DNA from: Auanema rhodensis
Taxonomy: Eukaryota > Nematoda > Chromadorea > Rhabditida > Rhabditidae
Assembly: GCA_964057225.1 (NCBI GenBank)
Contig: OZ059894.1
Span: 11,542,131-11,606,130, forward strand
Length of the DNA stretch: 64,000 nucleotides
Reading direction: 5' to 3'
Every line of letters begins with the position of its first letter. Positions within the stretch are counted from its first letter, which is position 1. The notes under the pieces are model-generated. The model was not told where the DNA came from. It did not search any database and saw nothing but the letters and a program-made list of their open reading frames with translations. Shown one piece after another: positions 54,816-64,000 of the stretch. The position numbers and the translations under genes were made by a program.

Positions 54816-55057
54816 AATGTTATATTCTTCATTATCAGTTATATCACTCTAAATCTTGTTGTTAATAGTTAGGACCACAAAGAAAACAACAGGAACAGTA
54901 ACAAATGAAATGCCCAAACTTTACAGTGTTCGAGTTATTTACAGTATCTAAGACTACCTCTGTCGTGTTATTAGAGCAAACATTCGATTAACAACAACTT
55001 TTTTTTAGTTATCAAAGCTTTTTTATTTCTTCAAAAAATTTCAAATAAAATATAAAA

Positions 55058-55175
55058 GCTTACGACACCCGGGATTCCCAAGCCGTCTCCGATCCAAGTA
55101 CTAACCGGGCCCAACGTTGCTTGACTTGCCAGATCGGACGGGATGGCGTACTTTCAACGTGGTATGGTCGTAAGC
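55058..55175 (-). rRNA. 5S: 5S rRNA, copy b, unit 14
   Basis: Complete copy. Confidence 0.96.
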
Positions 55176-56514
55176 AATGTCATATTCTTCATTATCAGTT
55201 ATATCACTCTAAATCTTGTTGTTAATAGATACGACCACAAAGAAAACAACAGGAACAGTAACAATAACAAAAAAAATTTTTTTTTCACCTATGTGTCTAA
55301 AGGTTAGCCATGTATCCGTTTATATATATATATATATATATATATATCAACAGTAAAAAGTCCAATCAAGAGAGAAATTTTTTCAACACATAGTTGTTTT
55401 TTTTTTAAATATCATTGTTTTTCCTCATAACTCGGTTTAAACTCGTTCTAACCCGTTGAAATACGTCTAGAAAGTCTTTATAACATGCATATGTATGATA
55501 GAACTTCATATTTATTGTAATAGAAAATTTTATTTTCAGACGTCTTGGTTAACAATGATATGTTTTACCCCCTTATAATTTTTATCATAATGTTCCTTAT
55601 ACGGAACGCTCAATGAAACTTGCTTCCAGAAAAATTTCTTTCTATTTTTTCTTCATATGTACGTAGATACTATAGAGAACTATGATAGAAAACTTTAACA
55701 TTCACGAAATCATCATTTCTCATTACGCTACGGAGGTTTAAAAAGCTGTGTTTTACCTTATAATAGACCGGAAAACCCTTGTGTTAAAACTGGACCGTTT
55801 TTACACATATAAAAATGTCCCGTATTCGGGACCCTAATGTAACTTTTGATTCCCTATATTTTTTTTCATGAAATTTACAATCTACTGTAGAAAGAAGAAT
55901 TATTTTTATAAAAACTGTAAATTTTTGAAAAATGAAAACAAAACGAAAACAAAAACAACTTTTTTTTGAACATTTTCTCACACAAGGGTCCCCCCTTACC
56001 TACTTTTTTTCTCATTACTCGTTTCAACCTCATCCGATCACTCTGCAAACATGTTTAATCGTTCTAACTTGTTGAAATACGTCTTAAAAGTCTAAACAAC
56101 ATGCATATGCATAATAGAAACCACCCGAATAGGCCCCCACGCACTAAACGAGATATATACATTACCAGTATAGTAATAGAACACATATTGAAGATTAATT
56201 CGATAAGAACAATTTATTGACGTAGAGAATGTTTGTTCCGAAAAACTACAATATTAAACTATAAAAGTAACAAAAGCGTAGAGGCAGCAAAGACATGAAT
56301 AAACATAAATGTAAATACAGAATTACCAGGTAGTACATAAGTATGACAAAAAATTATAAGAAAGCCATGAAAATAGAAGGTTTGTGAACAAATGAGAGGT
56401 ACATCTTTGATCGTATAGTCATTTCTAAACCGTTCGTATGCTGCAGCATCGTCATAAGCGTCACTCAAGTTGAATTTCCATGTGTACTACACGATTTTCA
56501 TTCTTATTGTTACA
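55176..56514. other. Intergenic spacer, unit 14 (short TA form)
   Basis: TA tract 27 bp (55321-55347) and decayed U2 fragment 56175-56216. Confidence 0.8.
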
Positions 56515-56715
56515 TTCTTTCCCTGAGGGAATGGGCCGTTCCCGCCAGCAGTGCAAGAGCGGGTCGACCCGTGAGGTGGAGCTAGCAAGCCAGCATCTAC
56601 CTCAAGTCTCAAAAATCGGTTAACCTTATTGTGAACCAATGGAACACATATCGAAGGTTAATTCGATAAGAACGATTACTACACTTTGATCTTAGCCAAA
56701 AGGCCGAGAAGCGAT
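56515..56715 (-). ncRNA. U2: U2 snRNA, unit 15
   Basis: Complete copy. Confidence 0.95.
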
Positions 56716-57158
56716 ACAGCATAGCCATGAGTATCAAAGACATCAAGCAAATGTATCGTACTTGTTACGAGTGCACTCTCTCATTTGAATATAAAAGTGT
56801 GGTTTGACAATCTTGACTGTACAGGTCATAAATGGCTCATATAAACTGTGGATTTACTCAACTTTTGGACTTATTTTTTTCTTATTCGAAGCGCTGCACT
56901 TTTTTCTATTCTTTTTATTCAAATACTTGTATATAGTTTTATATGTACGGTTGCAAAGTTTCCGAATATTTTATATATTTTTATACAATAATTAGGAGAA
57001 GGTTAATACAATGAAATCTCCCAACTTTACAGTGTTTGTATTGCTTACAGTATCTAGAACAACCACTCTTGTAATATTAGAGCACATATCAATCAACAAC
57101 TTTTTCTAGTTATCAAAGCTTTTTTATTTCTTCAAGATATTTCAAATAAAACATAAAA

Positions 57159-57276
57159 GCTTACGACACCCGGGATTCCCAAGCCGTCTCCGATCCAAGT
57201 ACTAACCGGGCCCAACGTTGCTTGACTTGCCAGATCGGACGGGATGGCGTACTTTCAACGTGGTATGGTCGTAAGC
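57159..57276 (-). rRNA. 5S: 5S rRNA, copy a, unit 15
   Basis: Complete gene body. The 3' flank has T-to-C at 57152 (ACATAAAAG), leaving the TTTT terminator intact. Confidence 0.96.
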
Positions 57277-57518
57277 AATGTTATATTCTTCATTATCAGT
57301 TATATCACTCTAAATCTTGTTGTTAATAGTTAGGACCACAAAGAAAACAACAGGAACAGTAACAAATGAAATGCCCAAACTTTACAGTGTTCGAGTTATT
57401 TACAGTATCTAAGACTACCTCTGTCGTGTTATTAGAGCAAACATTCGATTAACAACAACTTTTTTTTAGTTATCAAAGCTTTTTTATTTCTTCAAAAAAT
57501 TTCAAATAAAATATAAAA

Positions 57519-57636
57519 GCTTACGACACCCGGGATTCCCAAGCCGTCTCCGATCCAAGTACTAACCGGGCCCAACGTTGCTTGACTTGCCAGATCGGAC
57601 GGGATGGCGTACTTTCAACGTGGTATGGTCGTAAGC
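57519..57636 (-). rRNA. 5S: 5S rRNA, copy b, unit 15
   Basis: Complete copy. Confidence 0.96.
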
Positions 57637-57778
57637 AATGTCATATTCTTCATTATCAGTTATATCACTCTAAATCTTGTTGTTAATAGATACGACCACA
57701 AAGAAAACAACAGGAACAGTAACAATAACAAAAAAAATTTTTTTTTCACCTATGTGTCTAAAGGTTAGCCATGTATCC

Positions 57779-57826
<48 letters not shown>

Positions 57827-58991
57827 ACAGTAAAAAGTCCAATCAAGAGAGAAATTTTTTCAACACATAGTTGTTTTTTTTTTAAATATCATTGTTTTTC
57901 CTCATAACTCGGTTTAAACTCGTTCTAACCCGTTGAAATACGTCTAGAAAGTCTTTATAACATGCATATGTATGATAGAACTTCATATTTATTGTAATAG
58001 AAAATTTTATTTTCAGACGTCTTGGTTAACAATGATATGTTTTACCCCCTTATAATTTTTATCATAATGTTCCTTATACGGAACGCTCAATGAAACTTGC
58101 TTCCAGAAAAATTTCTTTCTATTTTTTCTTCATATGTACGTAGATACTATAGAGAACTATGATAGAAAACTTTAACATTCACGAAATCATCATTTCTCAT
58201 TACGCTACGGAGGTTTAAAAAGCTGTGTTTTACCTTATAATAGACCGGAAAACCCTTGTGTTAAAACTGGACCGTTTTTACACATATAAAAATGTCCCGT
58301 ATTCGGGACCCTAATGTAACTTTTGATTCCCTATATTTTTTTTCATGAAATTTACAATCTACTGTAGAAAGAAGAATTATTTTTATAAAAACTGTAAATT
58401 TTTGAAAAATGAAAACAAAACGAAAACAAAAACAACTTTTTTTTGAACATTTTCTCACACAAGGGTCCCCCCTTACCTACTTTTTTTCTCATTACTCGTT
58501 TCAACCTCATCCGATCACTCTGCAAACATGTTTAATCGTTCTAACTTGTTGAAATACGTCTTAAAAGTCTAAACAACATGCATATGCATAATAGAAACCA
58601 CCCGAATAGGCCCCCACGCACTAAACGAGATATATACATTACCAGTATAGTAATAGAACACATATTGAAGATTAATTCGATAAGAACAATTTATTGACGT
58701 AGAGAATGTTTGTTCCGAAAAACTACAATATTAAACTATAAAAGTAACAAAAGCGTAGAGGCAGCAAAGACATGAATAAACATAAATGTAAATACAGAAT
58801 TACCAGGTAGTACATAAGTATGACAAAAAATTATAAGAAAGCCATGAAAATAGAAGGTTTGTGAACAAATGAGAGGTACATCTTTGATCGTATAGTCATT
58901 TCTAAACCGTTCGTATGCTGCAGCATCGTCATAAGCGTCACTCAAGTTGAATTTCCATGTGTACTACACGATTTTCATTCTTATTGTTACA
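57637..58991. other. Intergenic spacer, unit 15
   Basis: TA tract 43 bp (57782-57824) and decayed U2 fragment 58652-58693. Confidence 0.8.
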
Positions 58992-59192
58992 TTCTTTCCC
59001 TGAGGGAATGGGCCGTTCCCGCCAGCAGTGCAAGAGCGGGTCGACCCGTGAGGTGGAGCTAGCAAGCCAGCATCTACCTCAAGTCTCAAAAATCGGTTAA
59101 CCTTATTGTGAACCAATGGAACACATATCGAAGGTTAATTCGATAAGAACGATTACTACACTTTGATCTTAGCCAAAAGGCCGAGAAGCGAT
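58992..59192 (-). ncRNA. U2: U2 snRNA, unit 16
   Basis: Complete copy. Confidence 0.95.
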
Positions 59193-59635
59193 ACAGCATA
59201 GCCATGAGTATCAAAGACATCAAGCAAATGTATCGTACTTGTTACGAGTGCACTCTCTCATTTGAATATAAAAGTGTGGTTTGACAATCTTGACTGTACA
59301 GGTCATAAATGGCTCATATAAACTGTGGATTTACTCAACTTTTGGACTTATTTTTTTCTTATTCGAAGCGCTGCACTTTTTTCTATTCTTTTTATTCAAA
59401 TACTTGTATATAGTTTTATATGTACGGTTGCAAAGTTTCCGAATATTTTATATATTTTTATACAATAATTAGGAGAAGGTTAATACAATGAAATCTCCCA
59501 ACTTTACAGTGTTTGTATTGCTTACAGTATCTAGAACAACCACTCTTGTAATATTAGAGCACATATCAATCAACAACTTTTTCTAGTTATCAAAGCTTTT
59601 TTATTTCTTCAAGATATTTCAAATAAAATATAAAA

Positions 59636-59753
59636 GCTTACGACACCCGGGATTCCCAAGCCGTCTCCGATCCAAGTACTAACCGGGCCCAACGTTGCTT
59701 GACTTGCCAGATCGGACGGGATGGCGTACTTTCAACGTGGTATGGTCGTAAGC
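59636..59753 (-). rRNA. 5S: 5S rRNA, copy a, unit 16
   Basis: Complete copy. Confidence 0.96.
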
Positions 59754-59995
59754 AATGTTATATTCTTCATTATCAGTTATATCACTCTAAATCTTGTTGT
59801 TAATAGTTAGGACCACAAAGAAAACAACAGGAACAGTAACAAATGAAATGCCCAAACTTTACAGTGTTCGAGTTATTTACAGTATCTAAGACTACCTCTG
59901 TCGTGTTATTAGAGCAAACATTCGATTAACAACAACTTTTTTTTAGTTATCAAAGCTTTTTTATTTCTTCAAAAAATTTCAAATAAAATATAAAA

Positions 59996-60113
59996 GCTTA
60001 CGACACCCGGGATTCCCAAGCCGTCTCCGATCCAAGTACTAACCGGGCCCAACGTTGCTTGACTTGCCAGATCGGACGGGATGGCGTACTTTCAACGTGG
60101 TATGGTCGTAAGC
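59996..60113 (-). rRNA. 5S: 5S rRNA, copy b, unit 16
   Basis: Complete copy. Confidence 0.96.
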
Positions 60114-60255
60114 AATGTCATATTCTTCATTATCAGTTATATCACTCTAAATCTTGTTGTTAATAGATACGACCACAAAGAAAACAACAGGAACAGTAAC
60201 AATAACAAAAAAAATTTTTTTTTCACCTATGTGTCTAAAGGTTAGCCATGTATCC

Positions 60256-60303
<48 letters not shown>

Positions 60304-61468
60304 ACAGTAAAAAGTCCAATCAAGAGAGAAATTTTTTCAACACATAGTTGTTTTTTTTTTAAATATCATTGTTTTTCCTCATAACTCGGTTTAAACTCGT
60401 TCTAACCCGTTGAAATACGTCTAGAAAGTCTTTATAACATGCATATGTATGATAGAACTTCATATTTATTGTAATAGAAAATTTTATTTTCAGACGTCTT
60501 GGTTAACAATGATATGTTTTACCCCCTTATAATTTTTATCATAATGTTCCTTATACGGAACGCTCAATGAAACTTGCTTCCAGAAAAATTTCTTTCTATT
60601 TTTTCTTCATATGTACGTAGATACTATAGAGAACTATGATAGAAAACTTTAACATTCACGAAATCATCATTTCTCATTACGCTACGGAGGTTTAAAAAGC
60701 TGTGTTTTACCTTATAATAGACCGGAAAACCCTTGTGTTAAAACTGGACCGTTTTTACACATATAAAAATGTCCCGTATTCGGGACCCTAATGTAACTTT
60801 TGATTCCCTATATTTTTTTTCATGAAATTTACAATCTACTGTAGAAAGAAGAATTATTTTTATAAAAACTGTAAATTTTTGAAAAATGAAAACAAAACGA
60901 AAACAAAAACAACTTTTTTTTGAACATTTTCTCACACAAGGGTCCCCCCTTACCTACTTTTTTTCTCATTACTCGTTTCAACCTCATCCGATCACTCTGC
61001 AAACATGTTTAATCGTTCTAACTTGTTGAAATACGTCTTAAAAGTCTAAACAACATGCATATGCATAATAGAAACCACCCGAATAGGCCCCCACGCACTA
61101 AACGAGATATATACATTACCAGTATAGTAATAGAACACATATTGAAGATTAATTCGATAAGAACAATTTATTGACGTAGAGAATGTTTGTTCCGAAAAAC
61201 TACAATATTAAACTATAAAAGTAACAAAAGCGTAGAGGCAGCAAAGACATGAATAAACATAAATGTAAATACAGAATTACCAGGTAGTACATAAGTATGA
61301 CAAAAAATTATAAGAAAGCCATGAAAATAGAAGGTTTGTGAACAAATGAGAGGTACATCTTTGATCGTATAGTCATTTCTAAACCGTTCGTATGCTGCAG
61401 CATCGTCATAAGCGTCACTCAAGTTGAATTTCCATGTGTACTACACGATTTTCATTCTTATTGTTACA
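60114..61468. other. Intergenic spacer, unit 16
   Basis: TA tract 43 bp (60259-60301) and decayed U2 fragment 61129-61170. Confidence 0.8.
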
Positions 61469-61669
61469 TTCTTTCCCTGAGGGAATGGGCCGTTCCCGCC
61501 AGCAGTGCAAGAGCGGGTCGACCCGTGAGGTGGAGCTAGCAAGCCAGCATCTACCTCAAGTCTCAAAAATCGGTTAACCTTATTGTGAACCAATGGAACA
61601 CATATCGAAGGTTAATTCGATAAGAACGATTACTACACTTTGATCTTAGCCAAAAGGCCGAGAAGCGAT
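61469..61669 (-). ncRNA. U2: U2 snRNA, unit 17
   Basis: Complete copy, the last in the window. Confidence 0.95.
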
Positions 61670-62112
61670 ACAGCATAGCCATGAGTATCAAAGACATCAA
61701 GCAAATGTATCGTACTTGTTACGAGTGCACTCTCTCATTTGAATATAAAAGTGTGGTTTGACAATCTTGACTGTACAGGTCATAAATGGCTCATATAAAC
61801 TGTGGATTTACTCAACTTTTGGACTTATTTTTTTCTTATTCGAAGCGCTGCACTTTTTTCTATTCTTTTTATTCAAATACTTGTATATAGTTTTATATGT
61901 ACGGTTGCAAAGTTTCCGAATATTTTATATATTTTTATACAATAATTAGGAGAAGGTTAATACAATGAAATCTCCCAACTTTACAGTGTTTGTATTGCTT
62001 ACAGTATCTAGAACAACCACTCTTGTAATATTAGAGCACATATCAATCAACAACTTTTTCTAGTTATCAAAGCTTTTTTATTTCTTCAAGATATTTCAAA
62101 TAAAATATAAAA

Positions 62113-62230
62113 GCTTACGACACCCGGGATTCCCAAGCCGTCTCCGATCCAAGTACTAACCGGGCCCAACGTTGCTTGACTTGCCAGATCGGACGGGATG
62201 GCGTACTTTCAACGTGGTATGGTCGTAAGC
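62113..62230 (-). rRNA. 5S: 5S rRNA, copy a, unit 17
   Basis: Complete copy. Confidence 0.96.
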
Positions 62231-62472
62231 AATGTTATATTCTTCATTATCAGTTATATCACTCTAAATCTTGTTGTTAATAGTTAGGACCACAAAGAAA
62301 ACAACAGGAACAGTAACAAATGAAATGCCCAAACTTTACAGTGTTCGAGTTATTTACAGTATCTAAGACTACCTCTGTCGTGTTATTAGAGCAAACATTC
62401 GATTAACAACAACTTTTTTTTAGTTATCAAAGCTTTTTTATTTCTTCAAAAAATTTCAAATAAAATATAAAA

Positions 62473-62590
62473 GCTTACGACACCCGGGATTCCCAAGCCG
62501 TCTCCGATCCAAGTACTAACCGGGCCCAACGTTGCTTGACTTGCCAGATCGGACGGGATGGCGTACTTTCAACGTGGTATGGTCGTAAGC
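62473..62590 (-). rRNA. 5S: 5S rRNA, copy b, unit 17 (Bel/Pao element at -60)
   Basis: The gene body is intact. Native upstream sequence ends at 62650, which is -60, where the Bel/Pao LTR begins in the opposite orientation, so the two transcription units diverge. Confidence 0.96.
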
Positions 62591-62686
62591 AATGTCATAT
62601 TCTTCATTATCAGTTATATCACTCTAAATCTTGTTGTTAATAGATACGACTGTCGCGATAAGCGAGTAGGTTTTGTTTTTGTTATC

Positions 62687-62736
62687 TCTATCTCTCTCTC
62701 TATATATATATACCTCTCTCTATCTCTATCTCTCTA

Positions 62737-62781
<45 letters not shown>

Positions 62782-62810
62782 ATCTATCTCTATCTCTCTT
62801 TATCTCCTTC
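62687..62810. repeat. CT-rich microsatellite inside the LTR
   Basis: Mostly (TC)n with TATC interruptions and a short TA stretch. Confidence 0.85.
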
Positions 62811-62970
62811 CTTTGTAATTAGATCAAAACACATATGCATAACATATGTGTTAACATGTGGCATAAGTAACAGTTTATTTCAGACGACCGCCCAACAACG
62901 GAGGACAGTCTTACATTTTTTAACGTTCGCAGTCAGTGATTCTATTCCGTGCTTGTCTTGTTAATTCATC

Positions 62971-62976
62971 AATAAA
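62971..62976 (+). terminator. Polyadenylation signal in Bel/Pao LTR
   Basis: AATAAA in the second half of the LTR, followed by T-rich sequence. Confidence 0.5.
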
Positions 62977-63047
62977 CCCTTTTCTACATATTCGCTTTGT
63001 GTTTTATTTCCAACCATACTATACACTTGCGGTATAACGCCACAAAT

Positions 63048-63060
63048 TGGTGCATCGGCT
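63048..63060 (+). other. Primer-binding site, glycine tRNA
   Basis: TGGTGCATCGGC is complementary to the 3' end of tRNA-Gly(GCC) (GCCGATGCA-CCA), the primer commonly used by Bel/Pao elements. The next base no longer matches. Confidence 0.75.
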
Positions 63061-63321
63061 AGTTTAGATCTTAGCCGCTTTAAGTCCCGCGTGGCAGGTG
63101 AGATACAGCTCAAACCAAGCGTGTTTGAGCAAAAAACATACTTAATAGAAATCGTGGCAACCATTAGTCCACGTCAAGTCACACCAAAAAGACTTGAACC
63201 ATAAGCAAACTCTGCAGACAGAAACAGAGATTCACTATCACATATACTGTGATCACCAAACAAACAAAAAAAAAGAGAAAGTAAAAGGAATATAAGCATT
63301 ATTCCTACATCTACGACAAAA
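63061..63321 (+). other. Leader between primer-binding site and gag
   Basis: 261 bp, AT-rich with an A9 run near 63267. No ORF worth reporting. Confidence 0.5.
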
Positions 63322-64000
63322 ATGTCACTCCTTTTTGTCAATCATATCAAACAGTCTAACCAGTTTCTCGGAGAATTACTTACACGATACGAGATGGAAG
63401 TGAAGGACCTTCCTGGTATTCTGGTAGATTGCGACTTCCACACTGAGGAAGAAGAGGAAACCCTCTCTTGCCTTATCATTCGCTGGACAAAAGTCCAACA
63501 CCAATTCAAAGAATCGTTGAAAAATCATCAAGATAACGAGAAAAAATTCCAAAAATTTTACGAAGCATCAGACAAAACGCTTCGTAAAGCATTAGACGAA
63601 CAGTACATCGCCTTCACATCCGATGAAGACTTTGAACCCAACATTAAAAAGGTTCAAAACGCCATTATTGAGCTTGACGAACACATCATGAAAGCCGAAC
63701 GCATACTTAGAAAGCTGAGAAAAACGCTTCATAAGAATGAATCTGAGCACAACAGCAATCGCTCAACAGAAAACAATGAAACAGAAAACAAATCGAATGA
63801 TCAATTTCTGGAAATTATCAAGTCATTCCTACACATCCAACAAACTAGTATCCAAAAACCAGCGATGTCGCTACCTACATTTGATGGCAAACCAGAGAAC
63901 TTCAAATCATTCTGGGGCCGTTTTGATAGACTTGTTCATGATAATGAACAGTTTACAACCTTAGAAAAGGTAAACCTACTCTGTGAAAGCCTCAAAGGCG
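63322..64000 (+). CDS. Gag N-terminal part of Bel/Pao element (partial, 226 aa visible)
   Basis: The frame opens at ATG 63322 (context ACAAAAATG) and runs without a stop to the window edge. Residues 1-180 are Lys/Glu/Leu-rich and look helical, probably coiled coil, ending in an Asn/Glu/Ser-rich linker. Residues from about 184 carry LPTFDGKPENFKSFWGRF and then VNLLCESLKG. This is the characteristic start of the Bel/Pao Gag domain annotated as DUF1759, normally of the form LP-FDG-...-FW--F ... L---L-G. That motif and the glycine-tRNA primer site agree on Bel/Pao. The downstream zinc knuckle, protease and RT would lie beyond 64000. Confidence 0.88.
   Translation, partial: MSLLFVNHIKQSNQFLGELLTRYEMEVKDLPGILVDCDFHTEEEEETLSCLIIRWTKVQHQFKESLKNHQDNEKKFQKFYEASDKTLRKALDEQYIAFTSDEDFEPNIKKVQNAIIELDEHIMKAERILRKLRKTLHKNESEHNSNRSTENNETENKSNDQFLEIIKSFLHIQQTSIQKPAMSLPTFDGKPENFKSFWGRFDRLVHDNEQFTTLEKVNLLCESLKG

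Larger units (their letters stand above)
1..62650 (-). repeat. Tandem 5S-5S-U2 array
   Basis: The same block recurs throughout, apart from the inserted elements. Measured between successive U2 5' ends, and after subtracting insertions with their target duplications, the unit lengths are 2461, 2475, 2461, 2481, 2469, 2479, 2477, 2477, 2481, 2513, 2479, 2477, 2477, 2461, 2477 and 2477 bp. Reading along the minus strand each unit holds 5S-b, 242 bp, 5S-a, 443 bp, U2, then a long spacer. Units are nearly identical, including non-coding parts, which indicates concerted evolution by unequal exchange or gene conversion. A nematode spliced-leader RNA gene, often linked to 5S in that phylum, was looked for by eye in both orientations and not seen. 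Confidence 0.95.
62651..63044 (+). repeat. 5' LTR of the Bel/Pao element
   Basis: Starts TGTCGCG and is taken to end CCACA three bases before the primer-binding site, giving 394 bp with TG...CA ends. It holds a TATATATATA stretch (about 62701-62712), a long CT-rich microsatellite (about 62687-62810) and AATAAA at 62971-62976. The end is inferred, as the second LTR lies outside the window. Confidence 0.75.
62651..64000 (+). mobile_element. Bel/Pao-type LTR retrotransposon, 5' part
   Basis: The array stops matching exactly at 62650 and a TG-starting LTR begins. It is followed by a glycine-tRNA primer-binding site and a Gag of Bel/Pao type. The element continues past the window end, so pol, the 3' LTR and the second target duplication cannot be seen. 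Confidence 0.88.

Noticed and set aside
1-62650. CRISPR-like or satellite explanation for the regular repeats
   Set aside because: The repeated unit contains 5S rRNA and U2 snRNA genes with intact functional motifs. It is a multigene array, with no short-repeat/spacer pattern.
62558-62818. 86-codon plus-strand frame across the 5S gene and the Bel/Pao LTR
   Set aside because: It runs antisense through 5S rRNA and then through the CT microsatellite. It is not a gene.
62961-63164. 67-codon minus-strand frame over the Bel/Pao LTR and leader
   Set aside because: It is antisense to LTR, primer-binding site and leader, and no domain is seen.
1-64000. Assembly artefact as the source of the repeated units
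   Set aside because: Units differ in TA length, single variants and insertions, which argues that they are real. Exact copy number still depends on the assembly and cannot be judged from the sequence.

Overview
This window is a tandem array of small-RNA genes that has been colonised by retrotransposons. The organism is most likely a nematode. The 5S rRNA and the U2 snRNA both read closest to nematode versions: the 5S starts GCTTACGACC and has an ACGCCATCCCG block, and the U2 has a CTTATCG-ATTAACCT-CG block after the branch-point sequence and a GCACTGCTG...CGG terminal arm. The surrounding DNA is AT-rich. No species is proposed.

Layout. The array repeats every 2461 to 2513 bp once insertions are removed. 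Every unit is transcribed from the minus strand in the order 5S rRNA (copy b), 5S rRNA (copy a), U2 snRNA. A spacer of about 1.34 to 1.39 kb follows, holding a variable (TA)n tract and a decayed 42-bp piece of U2. The window holds 34 5S genes, 15 uninterrupted U2 genes, two U2 genes split by a retrotransposon and one further U2 3' fragment. After removal of insertions, all unit lengths differ by even numbers, explained by the TA tract.

Insertions. (1) Positions 463-1811: a 5'-truncated copy of an R2/NeSL-type (Utopia-like) non-LTR retrotransposon sitting in U2. (2) 7704-20045: a 12.3-kb Ty3/Gypsy-type element with identical 416-bp LTRs. It carries a 3081-codon polyprotein in the unusual order Gag, Env-like glycoprotein, Pol, plus a 227-codon accessory ORF. 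(3) 29283-32991 and (4) 50432-54158: two full-length copies of the U2-targeting element, each with a 1092-codon ORF and a 59-bp target duplication. The second carries a D-to-E change in the reverse transcriptase catalytic box. (5) 62651 to the end: the LTR, primer-binding site and N-terminal Gag of a Bel/Pao element that runs out of the window.

How they fit together. The U2 element always enters U2 after nucleotide 37, inside the branch-point recognition sequence. The Gypsy and Bel/Pao elements are unrelated, yet both are inserted at exactly the same nucleotide relative to a 5S gene, between -60 and -61 from the 5S start, one in a 5S-a promoter and one in a 5S-b promoter. The array therefore looks like a safe haven used by two separate kinds of targeted integration: one reads U2 DNA, the other probably reads the Pol III promoter region or its chromatin. 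No host protein-coding gene is visible.
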